In this document: piece after piece, positions 1 to 7,680 of the stretch
Layout: each line of letters opens with the position of its first letter
Position numbering within the stretch: the first letter of the stretch is position 1
Assembly (NCBI RefSeq): GCF_033170385.1
Contig: NZ_CP126170.1
Span: 1,388,001-1,452,000 of the forward strand
Direction of reading: 5' to 3'
DNA: 64,000 nt
DNA from: Xanthomonas rydalmerensis
GTDB taxonomy: Bacteria; Pseudomonadota; Gammaproteobacteria; Xanthomonadales; Xanthomonadaceae
Program-made: the position numbers and the translations under genes
Notes under the pieces: generated by a model
Told to the model about the DNA's origin: nothing
Databases searched by the model: none
The model's input: only the letters and a program-made list of their open reading frames with translations

Positions 1-203
1 GCCGCCGGGGCGGTGCCGCCGCTGAGGCAGGCCTTCTGCGCGCTCTTGTACTCATCGCCTTTCTTGCCCTTGTTCTGGGCCGAGCACTTGGCCATCAAGG
101 TCTGTTGCGCGGTCTGCGGCTTGGTCGCGGCGGTGGCCAGCAGCGGGGCGGCGGTGAAGCTCAGCAGCAAACAGGTAGCGGCGAGACGGGCGCAACGGGT
201 CAT
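1..203 (-). CDS. psiF: PsiF-family small exported protein (3' end outside window)
   Basis: The reading begins at an ATG at 203 and runs leftwards off the window, so only about 67 residues are visible. The first 25 or so residues form a clear Sec signal peptide (MTRCARLAATCLLLSFTAAP onward, ending near ATAAT). A Cys-containing segment with CSAQNKGKKGDEYKSAQKAC follows, which resembles the PsiF repeat (Cys, then GKKGDE, then a second Cys). PsiF proteins are small periplasmic proteins induced by phosphate starvation in E. coli; their molecular function is unknown. It lies 55 bases downstream of the siderophore operon on the same strand, and nothing ties it functionally to iron. Family assignment is fairly good; function is not inferred. 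Confidence 0.6.
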   Translation of the reverse strand, partial: MTRCARLAATCLLLSFTAAPLLATAATKPQTAQQTLMAKCSAQNKGKKGDEYKSAQKACLSGGTAPA

Positions 204-257
204 GGCGGCAGCTCCGGTTGGGTGTGCCGGCAGGGTGCGCCGGCACGGGTGACCGGA

Positions 258-1511
258 TCATGACGCGGCGGCGGCCGGGTCGGCAATGCGGCGCTGCGGC
301 ATGGCATCGGGGGCCTGCGCCGGGCCGTCGAGGAACAGCATCTGCGGCGGCGGATGCATCAGGAATTGCTGGTGCGAGATGTTCCAGGCGTAGGCGCCGG
401 CCAGCGGGAATGCCAGGCAGTCGCCCGGCGCCAGCGCGGCCACCGGCTGGTCGCGGGCCAGCACGTCCTTGGGCGTGCACAGCTGCCCCACCAGGGTCAC
501 CCGCGCATCGCGCAGCAGCGGCGGCTGCGTGCCGCGCAGCACCAGGAACGGATGATCGTGGCCTTGCGCGGCGGGCGTGCGGAAATGATGGGTGCCGCCG
601 CGGCCGATGGCGAAGTGCGCGCCATGGCTGCGCTTGATGTCCAGCACCTCCATCAGGTACCAGCCGCAGGCGGCGCTGACGTAGCGGCCCGGCTCCAGGC
701 GCAGGCGCAGGCCTTCGCCATGCGTGCGTAGCAGCGCCGGCAATCCCGCGCAGAACGCGGCCCAGTCGAACGAGGCCGCCGGATCGGCATAGTCGACACC
801 GAAGCCGCCACCTGCGTTCACCGTCAGCGGTCCCAGGGCGTAGGCCTGGCGCCAGCCCTGCACGGTCTGCAGGTAGTGCGCGATCAGCCGCAACTGCAGC
901 TGCGCATCGCGCTGGTGCGACAGCAGGTGGAAGTGGAAGCCGTCCAGGCGCAGTCCGGTCCCGCCGCGCAGCACCTGCATGGCCGCGTCCAGGTCGTCCA
1001 CGTCCAGGCCGAACGGCGAGGGCCGCCCGCCCATCACCAGGCGCGTGTCCTGCATGCCCGGCACCACGATGTTCAGGCGCAGGAACACCGACAGCGGGCG
1101 GGGACCCGACGCGGCGATGCGGGCAAGCCGCTGCAGCTCGCCCAGGCTTTCCACGTGCACGCTGCAGTCGGGCAGGCTGGCGGCCAGCTGCAGTTCGGCG
1201 TCGAGCTTGCCGGGGCCGCCGAACAGCAGCCGGCGCCCCGGCTGATGCGTGTGCAGCCACTGCAGCTCGCCACCGGAGGCCGCCTCGAAGCCGTCCACCC
1301 ACGGTGCCAGCGTGCGCAGCACGGGGGGCTCGGCGTTGGCCTTGGCCGCATAGAACAGGTCGCACTCGGCCGGCAGGTGCGCGCGCAGCATCGCCGCGTG
1401 CGCCTGCAGCGCCGCCAGGTCGTAGACATAGGCGCAGACCGGGCCGTCTGCCTGCGCGCGCAGCCGCGCCAGCGCCGCCTGCAGTGGGGCAGGATCGATG
1501 CGCAGACTCAT
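258..1511 (-). CDS. pvsE: PLP-dependent decarboxylase of the siderophore operon (PvsE-like)
   Basis: This is a 417-residue fold-type III (alanine racemase-like barrel) decarboxylase of the ornithine/diaminopimelate decarboxylase group. The PLP lysine is in FYAAKAN (about residue 57). A glycine-rich phosphate-binding segment GGGFGVDY, EPGRYVSAACGWY and a C-terminal LCTPKD Cys motif are all present. In vibrioferrin biosynthesis PvsE decarboxylates the seryl moiety already joined to citrate, giving the ethanolamine unit; the same role is inferred here from position and family. The ATG at 1511 overlaps the pvsD stop by 4 bases (ATGA), so it is translationally coupled as the last biosynthetic gene of the operon. 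Longer upstream readings in this frame run through pvsD and are not credible. Confidence 0.85.
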   Translation of the reverse strand: MSLRIDPAPLQAALARLRAQADGPVCAYVYDLAALQAHAAMLRAHLPAECDLFYAAKANAEPPVLRTLAPWVDGFEAASGGELQWLHTHQPGRRLLFGGPGKLDAELQLAASLPDCSVHVESLGELQRLARIAASGPRPLSVFLRLNIVVPGMQDTRLVMGGRPSPFGLDVDDLDAAMQVLRGGTGLRLDGFHFHLLSHQRDAQLQLRLIAHYLQTVQGWRQAYALGPLTVNAGGGFGVDYADPAASFDWAAFCAGLPALLRTHGEGLRLRLEPGRYVSAACGWYLMEVLDIKRSHGAHFAIGRGGTHHFRTPAAQGHDHPFLVLRGTQPPLLRDARVTLVGQLCTPKDVLARDQPVAALAPGDCLAFPLAGAYAWNISHQQFLMHPPPQMLFLDGPAQAPDAMPQRRIADPAAAAS

Positions 1512-3265
1512 GCCGCCGCCTGCCGCAGCGCGGCGCTGCCGATCGGGTTGGGCAGGAAGCTGTAGTCGGCATGGCGGTCGGCACGTTGCAGCAGGCGCAG
1601 GCGCAGGTTGTTCTTGGCCGGCAGCGGCGCGCCGTCGAGCAGGGCCTGCAGCGCCGGCTGTGCACCGTGGCGCTGCTGCCAGCGGCGGGCGATGTCGCCT
1701 ACGATCTGCCACAGCTGGTGCTCGCGGCGGTCGTGGCCGTCGGCGAGGTGGAAGATCGCTTCGGCCAGGTTGTTGACCAGCGCGCAGTAGGCGATGCGGT
1801 TCCAGCCGCGTTCGGCGCTGTAGTACAGCGATTGCCGCGCGGTCTCGGACATGCCGGGCAGGCGCGCGGCCGGCCAACGCGACGGCAGCAGCTTGGTGCC
1901 TTCCAGGTCGCGGATCCACACCTGCGTCGGCAGGCCGTCTTCGCAGCCGATCACGGTGTTCTGCAGATGCGGCTCCAGCACGATGCCGTAGCCGAACCAG
2001 GCGCTCCACACCCCGTCCAGCAGCAGCTGTGCGTAGGCACGGAACCAGATCGCGGTGGCCGCGTCCGCGCTGCTGCCGGTGCGCTGCGCCAGGGTCTTCA
2101 GCGCAGTGGCGCAAGCCGGCTGGCCGCGCGCATCGTTGGTGAACAGCGCACCGGCCACCTGCGGGCGATAGCGCGCGCGCTGCGCTGCCGGGATCGCCTG
2201 CCGGTACAGCACGCCGAAGCTCTCGCCCAACTCGCGGCAGGCCTGCGCATCGGCGTCCAGTGCGGAGAAATCCAGGTCGGTGGCCGCCGGCTCCAGCAGC
2301 ACGTGGAAGCCGGGCACGCGCTGCGCCAGCGCCTGCCAGTCCGGCGCCAGCAGACGGGTCAGCGCCACCGCGCTCTCCAGTTCGTACCAGGCGTTCTTGC
2401 GCACGCAGTTGGTCAGGCGCACGTGCACCGACAGCTTGAGGAAGTAATCCAGGTCGGCGTGGTACAGCGTGCGCACCGACGAGGTCGGGCGCAGCGCCAG
2501 GCCGCGTTCGCCCAGCGGTTCGATCCAGCCGCGCGCCTGCGCCTGGCGCAGCAGCGGATGCGCCAGGACGCGCTCGGCTTCCCACGGATGGCAGGGATAC
2601 AGGTCGGCGCCACCGCCGGCCTGCGCCAGCGCGGCGCGCACGTCATCGCCCTGCGCGCGGTACAGGCGCGGGTCGATGCGGAACCAGAACAGCGGGAACG
2701 CGCTGCGCGCTTCCGGCGCGCACGCCAGCACCTGGTCCAGCGGCACGCCCTCGCGGCTCTTGGGCGTGGGATGGAAGGCGTGGCCCCACAGCATCGACTG
2801 CTCGGCATCGATCAGCGCCTCACCGGTGGGCGGCGCGGCGTCGGCCTGGCGCAGCAGCTGCGCGGTGATGGCGACGCTGTTGGCGCTCTGCGCCAGCAGT
2901 TCCAGGTTGGGCGCCTGCTCGCCTTCGCTGAGTTCCTGCAGCAGCAGGCGCACCAGCGCCTCTGCGTCCAGACAGTGCCACGGACGGCCGTCGGCCTTCA
3001 GGTAGGGCGCCGAAGCGAAGCGACAGCGGCCCAGGCGGTCGGCATGGGCCAGGCGCACGCACAGCGTCGCGCCCGAGGGCAGCTGCAGGCGTAGCCAGCG
3101 TTCGCCCGCAGCGGCCACACCGGGCCGGTCCCGGCCGCGATAGTCGAAGTCGGCCAGGCCGCGATCGAGCGCGACTTCGCGCAGGTAGCAGTTGAGCCAG
3201 CAGGTGATCGCCTGCGCTTGCGCCAGGCTGTCGTACCACGGGTCATGCATCGGCAACGGGGACAT
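1508..3265 (-). CDS. pvsD: NIS siderophore synthetase, IucA/IucC family (PvsD-like)
   Basis: This 585-residue NRPS-independent siderophore synthetase uses ATP to adenylate a carboxylate of citrate and condense it with an amine or alcohol. Visible family signatures are the central KLSVHVRLTNCVRKN segment (around residue 280), the PCHPWEAERV motif, the LEPHLQNTVIG motif that contributes ATP/Mg contacts, and the C-terminal FhuF-like region. By position it corresponds to PvsD, which joins L-serine to citrate in vibrioferrin. It starts with ATG at 3265, overlapping the exporter gene by 23 bases, and its stop overlaps pvsE by 4 bases. The tight packing indicates one transcript. The exact substrate in this organism is inferred. 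Confidence 0.88.
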   Translation of the reverse strand: MSPLPMHDPWYDSLAQAQAITCWLNCYLREVALDRGLADFDYRGRDRPGVAAAGERWLRLQLPSGATLCVRLAHADRLGRCRFASAPYLKADGRPWHCLDAEALVRLLLQELSEGEQAPNLELLAQSANSVAITAQLLRQADAAPPTGEALIDAEQSMLWGHAFHPTPKSREGVPLDQVLACAPEARSAFPLFWFRIDPRLYRAQGDDVRAALAQAGGGADLYPCHPWEAERVLAHPLLRQAQARGWIEPLGERGLALRPTSSVRTLYHADLDYFLKLSVHVRLTNCVRKNAWYELESAVALTRLLAPDWQALAQRVPGFHVLLEPAATDLDFSALDADAQACRELGESFGVLYRQAIPAAQRARYRPQVAGALFTNDARGQPACATALKTLAQRTGSSADAATAIWFRAYAQLLLDGVWSAWFGYGIVLEPHLQNTVIGCEDGLPTQVWIRDLEGTKLLPSRWPAARLPGMSETARQSLYYSAERGWNRIAYCALVNNLAEAIFHLADGHDRREHQLWQIVGDIARRWQQRHGAQPALQALLDGAPLPAKNNLRLRLLQRADRHADYSFLPNPIGSAALRQAAA

Positions 3266-4415
3266 GGACGGTTCTCCGAACGGACGTGAGCATCAGGGCC
3301 GGCAGCAGTGCCAGCAGGGCAGCCGCGGCGGCGGCGAGGAACGGAACGGCCAGGCCATGGCCTTGCACCAGGGCACCGGCGAGGGCACCGCCGGCGACGC
3401 CGGCGTACTTGCCGGCGGCATCGAAGCGGCCGAACAGCTGGCCCGCGCCGCGCCCGCCCGCAACCTCGGCCAGGGTGCGGTTGAGGCCGCGCAACGCCAT
3501 CCACATGCCCAGGCCGAACAGCAGCCGCGCCGCGATCAGCCAGCCGGGCGCCGGCGGCGCCATCTGCAGCAGGCAGGCCAGTGCGAACAGCGTCAGCCCC
3601 GCCGGCAGCGGCGACACGCGGTGGTCGCGACCGCGCCAGCACGGCATCAGCACCAGGTAGACCAGGTGCGGCAGGCTGTACAGCAGGCCGGCGACCGCAG
3701 TGCTGCCGATGCCGTGCGCCTGCGCGTACGGCAGGAAATAGGGAAAGGTCACCACCATCGCGAAGCAGAACAGGAACTGCGTGGCCCACAGCGCCCAGCG
3801 CTGGCGGCGCTGCGCCGCATCCGCGTGTGGCATGGCGGTTGTGGATGCGGCTGTCGCCGGCGCGCGTGGCGGATCGGCCGGCAACCGCCAGCTCAGCGCG
3901 AAGGCGAGCAGCGGCAGCAGCGCCAGATAGCGGTACAGCGATTGCGCCGGCCCCAGCGCGATGGCCAGGCCGAGCAGCGCCGGGGCGGTGACCATCGCCA
4001 GCCGCGCCGAGAACTGGGTCCAGTCCAGCGCCCGCGCCAGCGAGCCACTCTGCGCCTGGCTGCTGAGATAGGCGTTGGTCGCGGCCAGCGAGCCGCCGCA
4101 GGCGCCCTGCACGACCAGGCCGGCGACCAGCCAGCCCAGGTTCGGCGCGAAGCCGGCCATGAGGAAGCCCAGCGCCAGACCGAGTTGCGCGCGCAGCAGC
4201 GAGCGCTTGCGCCCGTAGCGGTCGGCCAGCCGGCCCCAGGCGCTGGCGGTGAGCGCGGTGCACAGGGTCGGCAGCACGTACAACACGCCGCTCCAGCCGA
4301 TCGCCGCGCCCGGCGCGAGCTGCTGCAGCACCTGCGGCAGGAACAGCGGCATGCCCAGCGCGGTGAAGGCGGCCAGATAATGCGCGGCCAGCACCGGGCC
4401 GAGGAGGCGCTTCAT
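3243..4415 (-). CDS. pvsC: MFS siderophore exporter (PvsC-like)
   Basis: This 390-residue major facilitator has about twelve hydrophobic segments and the MFS motif A GRLADRYGRKRSLL in the loop after the second helix (about residues 61-74). A central soluble loop around residues 180-205 is rich in Ala and Thr. Lying between the two NIS synthetase genes, as pvsC does in Vibrio, it most likely exports the finished siderophore across the inner membrane. The ATG at 4415 overlaps the stop of pvsB as ATGA. Longer readings upstream in the same frame are shadows of pvsB. The substrate is inferred from the operon. Confidence 0.85.
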   Translation of the reverse strand: MKRLLGPVLAAHYLAAFTALGMPLFLPQVLQQLAPGAAIGWSGVLYVLPTLCTALTASAWGRLADRYGRKRSLLRAQLGLALGFLMAGFAPNLGWLVAGLVVQGACGGSLAATNAYLSSQAQSGSLARALDWTQFSARLAMVTAPALLGLAIALGPAQSLYRYLALLPLLAFALSWRLPADPPRAPATAASTTAMPHADAAQRRQRWALWATQFLFCFAMVVTFPYFLPYAQAHGIGSTAVAGLLYSLPHLVYLVLMPCWRGRDHRVSPLPAGLTLFALACLLQMAPPAPGWLIAARLLFGLGMWMALRGLNRTLAEVAGGRGAGQLFGRFDAAGKYAGVAGGALAGALVQGHGLAVPFLAAAAAALLALLPALMLTSVRRTVHVPVADA

Positions 4416-6208
4416 CGCGCCGCCCCGGCCGCGACCGCGCGCGCCGCCAGCGCATCCTCGCGCAGCAGGTTGGGCGCGCTGTCGCCGTAGAACTTGTTGA
4501 TGTCCGCCGCGCCGGTGATCTGCTTGCCGAGCAGGCTGCCGGCGCTGAGCAGGTACTTCACCGGCAGCGTGGGGGCGTCCAGCAGCGCCTGCGCCGGCGC
4601 GGTGTCGATGCCGTCCTCGCGCAGCGCGCGCAGGGTGCCGTGCAGGCGCGCGCGCAGCAGTGCGTACAGCGGCGCGCGCAGCCCCGGCTGCCATTCCGTC
4701 AGCCCTTCCAGCACCGCCTGCAGATCCAGTTGCAGGATGATGGTGCAGAACATCCGCGCCAGCGCGTCGTCGTCCTGCACCAGGATGCGCGCGTCGCGCG
4801 GCGCGCCCAACGCTGCAAGCGCCGGCCGTTGCGCGTGCAGCCGCGACAGCATCACCCGCGCCGCGTCGTTGTCCTTGAGCAGCAGTCGCGGCGCGCGGCC
4901 GGCGGCGTAGATCAGCACGCTGTTCTGCTGGTTGGCCTCCAGCGCGATGCCGTAGCGCAGCCACAGCCGCAGGTGCACCTGGCACATCAGCGCCAGGTAG
5001 CTATCCCACCAGGCGGTGAGGTCGCCGCCATGGAAGCGCTCGGCCAGGTGCACGGCCAGCGGCCGCCCGTCCGGCAGCGTCGCGCACAGGCCGGCCACCG
5101 GCACCAGGGTCGCCTCCGGGAGTGCCGGATAGCGGCGCAGCAGATAGGAGAGATGCCGTGTCTCGCCGACGTGGCCGGCATGCGCCTCGTCCACGTGCAG
5201 GTAGCGTTCGCCCAGCGCCGGATCGTGCGCGGCCAGGTCGCATAGCACGCGTTCGAACCAGTGCCCGTCGTACAGCGTGGACGGTTTGATCAGGCGCAGG
5301 TTGAGCGCGCCGAGGGTGCGCATCGGTACCGGCAGCTTCAGATGATGATCGGGAAACGCCAGCGGGATCACCGTGCGCAGCGACAGCGACGGGCGCACCT
5401 GCAGCCACGGCTGCGGCGCGGCGATCGCGCCGCCCGGCAGGGCGAAGCCGTCCTCGCCCAGCCGCGCGAAGATCAGTGGGTGCACGGGCCAGGCGACGTG
5501 GTCGGCGTCCAGCGCCGGGTCCAGGCCGAGCATGCCCGGGCGCGGCCAGAACGCCGGCGGCGGCGTGGTCTGGGTGACCTGCGCGGCCGGCAGCGCCAGC
5601 CAGCGCAGCGCGAAGCTGGGGCCGAACTCCGGTGCGTAGCGCGGCAGGTCGGCGTCGTCCAGGCCGAGCTTGGCGCGCGCGCTGGGATAGAACGGGTGGT
5701 CGCGGTGGCTGGCCAGCTGTTCGCAGCGGTAGGCGCGTTCGTGCGCGTCGGCGGCGTCCAGCGCGGTGGCCAGCAGCGGACGTTGCTGCGCGTAGGCCTG
5801 CCGCGCCAGCGCGCGCTGGCGCACCGCGCAGTCGGCTTCCTCGACATAGGCGCGGTGCAGCGCCTGGGTCTCCGCGTCGAGTCCGGCGCCCAGGCGTGCC
5901 AGCCACTGCGCGGCGCCGGATTCGTAGGCGCTGTGCTGCGCGGTGTGCAGGACCCAGCCGTCGCTGCAGGCGCTTACGGTCTGCAGGTAACCGGCGCGGC
6001 GCAGCGGCAGCCACAGCTCGCCGTCGGGCAGGTGCGCGATGCGCCACCAGGTGGCGTCCGCGGGCAGCGGCGCTTGCGCCCAGGCGGCGAGCACCGCTGG
6101 CGGCGGGGTGGCGGCGGCGCCACGGCTGACGATGCCGCGCAGGTCCTCGCGCAGGCAGGCATCGATCACGCGCAGGTCGATGTAACGGCGGTCGGCGTCC
6201 TGGCTCAT
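4412..6208 (-). CDS. pvsB: NIS siderophore synthetase, IucA/IucC family (PvsB-like)
   Basis: This 598-residue second NIS synthetase is clearly divergent from the other copy. Family landmarks are LPVPMRTLGALNLRLIKPS in the middle of the protein, the YGIALEANQQNSVLIY motif and LLKDNDAARVM nearer the C-terminus. In vibrioferrin assembly PvsB makes the second citrate condensation, adding the alanine/2-ketoglutarate-derived half. The start at 6208 (MSQDADRRY) overlaps the ATP-grasp gene stop by 4 bases, and its own stop overlaps pvsC by 4 bases. Two different NIS enzymes flanking an exporter is the diagnostic pvs layout. Confidence 0.87.
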   Translation of the reverse strand: MSQDADRRYIDLRVIDACLREDLRGIVSRGAAATPPPAVLAAWAQAPLPADATWWRIAHLPDGELWLPLRRAGYLQTVSACSDGWVLHTAQHSAYESGAAQWLARLGAGLDAETQALHRAYVEEADCAVRQRALARQAYAQQRPLLATALDAADAHERAYRCEQLASHRDHPFYPSARAKLGLDDADLPRYAPEFGPSFALRWLALPAAQVTQTTPPPAFWPRPGMLGLDPALDADHVAWPVHPLIFARLGEDGFALPGGAIAAPQPWLQVRPSLSLRTVIPLAFPDHHLKLPVPMRTLGALNLRLIKPSTLYDGHWFERVLCDLAAHDPALGERYLHVDEAHAGHVGETRHLSYLLRRYPALPEATLVPVAGLCATLPDGRPLAVHLAERFHGGDLTAWWDSYLALMCQVHLRLWLRYGIALEANQQNSVLIYAAGRAPRLLLKDNDAARVMLSRLHAQRPALAALGAPRDARILVQDDDALARMFCTIILQLDLQAVLEGLTEWQPGLRAPLYALLRARLHGTLRALREDGIDTAPAQALLDAPTLPVKYLLSAGSLLGKQITGAADINKFYGDSAPNLLREDALAARAVAAGAAR

Positions 6209-7431
6209 GCCGCCACTCCGATGGTGGTGTCGATACGCCAGTGCAGCGACGCCTCGGTGCTGGCCAGCGCCTGCTGCAGGTCCGCCTCGGTGTCGGCGAG
6301 CACGTCCAGCACGCCCAGGTAATCCTTGTTGGAATGGCTCAGGCGGATCGCGTCGCCGGGTTGCCGCAGGCGCCGGTAGCGCGCTTCCCAATGCGTGTCG
6401 CTGCTGCCGTGGTCGGCGCTGGCCACCGCCAGCGTGCCGTCGTGCTCGGCCACGTAGTAGCGCACCAGCGCCTGCGCGCGGCGCGCCTGCAGCGTGGGCA
6501 GCGGCCGGCCCAGGTGCAGGCCGAGCACGCTGTCGAACCAGTGCCCGCCGAACAGGCGATCGAGCAGGAACTCGCGGCCGTCGCCGATGCTGCGGTAGTT
6601 GATCTCCACCAGCACCGGGCCGTCGGCGGTGAGGATGAACTCGCTGTGGCACACGCCGAAGCCGATGCCGAACGCCTGCAGTTGCGCCAGTGCCTGCTGC
6701 AGCACCGGGGTGTCGATGGCGCTACGCCAGCGCGCCTCGCACTCGACGAAATGCGGTGGCGCCGACAGTCGCACGTCGAAGCCGCCGACCGGCTGCAGGG
6801 TGCGCCCGTCGCCGAGCGTTTCCAGGGTGAACAGCGGGCCCTCCAGCACGCTCTCCAGCAGCACGCTGCGCTGCGGGTGGCGCTGCCAGAAATCATCGAG
6901 GTAAGCCTGCAGCGCCGCCGCGTCGGCGCAGTGGCGCACGTCCAGGCTGGCCACGCCTTCGCGCGGCTTGGCGATCAGCGGCCAGGGTGCCTGCGCCGGC
7001 GGCATCGCGCCCGGCGCCAGGCTGCAGAACCACGGCGCCGGCAGGCCGAGCGCGCGCAACCGCTGGCGCATCGCCGCCTTGTTCTTGGCCGCGTAGCAGA
7101 CCTGCCAATCCTTGCCCGGCACGCCGAGCGCGGCGGCGACCACGGCGGCGCTGGTCTGCAGGTGGTCGCTGTTGCTGAACACCGCGCGCGGCGGCTGCGG
7201 CAGGCTGCCGAGCAGGTCGAGCACGCCCAGCGGATTGAACACGTCGCACTCCAGCACCTGCACCGGTGCGGCCGGCGGATGGCGACGGAAGTGGTCGAGG
7301 TGGGCGTGGCGATGGTCGGTCAGCAGCAGCACCGGCACGCCCAGGCGCTGCGCGGCGGGGAGGAAACCATCGGTCACCGCCGGGTGGCAGACGTGGCTGA
7401 GGATCAGCAGAGGAGCGTCGTGCGAGGTCAT
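6205..7431 (-). CDS. pvsA: ATP-grasp ligase of the siderophore operon (PvsA-like)
   Basis: This 408-residue ATP-grasp enzyme has an N-terminal preATP-grasp Rossmann-like part (PLLILSHVCHPAVTDGF). The ATP-grasp core includes WPLIAKPREGVAS, the LLESVLEGPLFTLETLG segment and the metal-binding VLVEINYRSIGDGREFLLD near residue 300. PvsA of vibrioferrin is an ATP-grasp enzyme thought to join alanine and 2-ketoglutarate; the same step is inferred here. I chose ATG at 7431 (MTSHDAPLL) because the upstream in-frame reading to 7503 is a low-complexity Arg/Cys sequence unlike the family. The gap to the receptor upstream is 249 bases, unlike the overlaps elsewhere in the operon. Confidence 0.83.
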   Translation of the reverse strand: MTSHDAPLLILSHVCHPAVTDGFLPAAQRLGVPVLLLTDHRHAHLDHFRRHPPAAPVQVLECDVFNPLGVLDLLGSLPQPPRAVFSNSDHLQTSAAVVAAALGVPGKDWQVCYAAKNKAAMRQRLRALGLPAPWFCSLAPGAMPPAQAPWPLIAKPREGVASLDVRHCADAAALQAYLDDFWQRHPQRSVLLESVLEGPLFTLETLGDGRTLQPVGGFDVRLSAPPHFVECEARWRSAIDTPVLQQALAQLQAFGIGFGVCHSEFILTADGPVLVEINYRSIGDGREFLLDRLFGGHWFDSVLGLHLGRPLPTLQARRAQALVRYYVAEHDGTLAVASADHGSSDTHWEARYRRLRQPGDAIRLSHSNKDYLGVLDVLADTEADLQQALASTEASLHWRIDTTIGVAA

Positions 7432-7680
7432 ATGCGGGTCTCGTCGGGCGCAGGTGCACGCACGCCGCCGGCGCGGCCGCGCGGAGGCGGACACGGGAGG
7501 CATGCGCCGCGGCTGCGGCAGGGTCGCGTGGTTGCCTGGCGCATCGCATCGGGCGCGCGCTGGGTGGGAAAGGACGCGGCTGCGTCCGTTGCACTGGCCC
7601 GCGTCTCCCGCGGGCGGCGGCGCGCCGTGGTGGCGCGCGGTGGTGCGGCGGCCGGCGTCGTCGTCCGACGCCGGCGTGGA

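Noticed and set aside
1304..3094. Long open frames antisense to the siderophore genes
   Set aside because: High-GC DNA keeps antisense frames open; composition is Arg/Gln/Ala-rich and there is no ribosome site or family resemblance.
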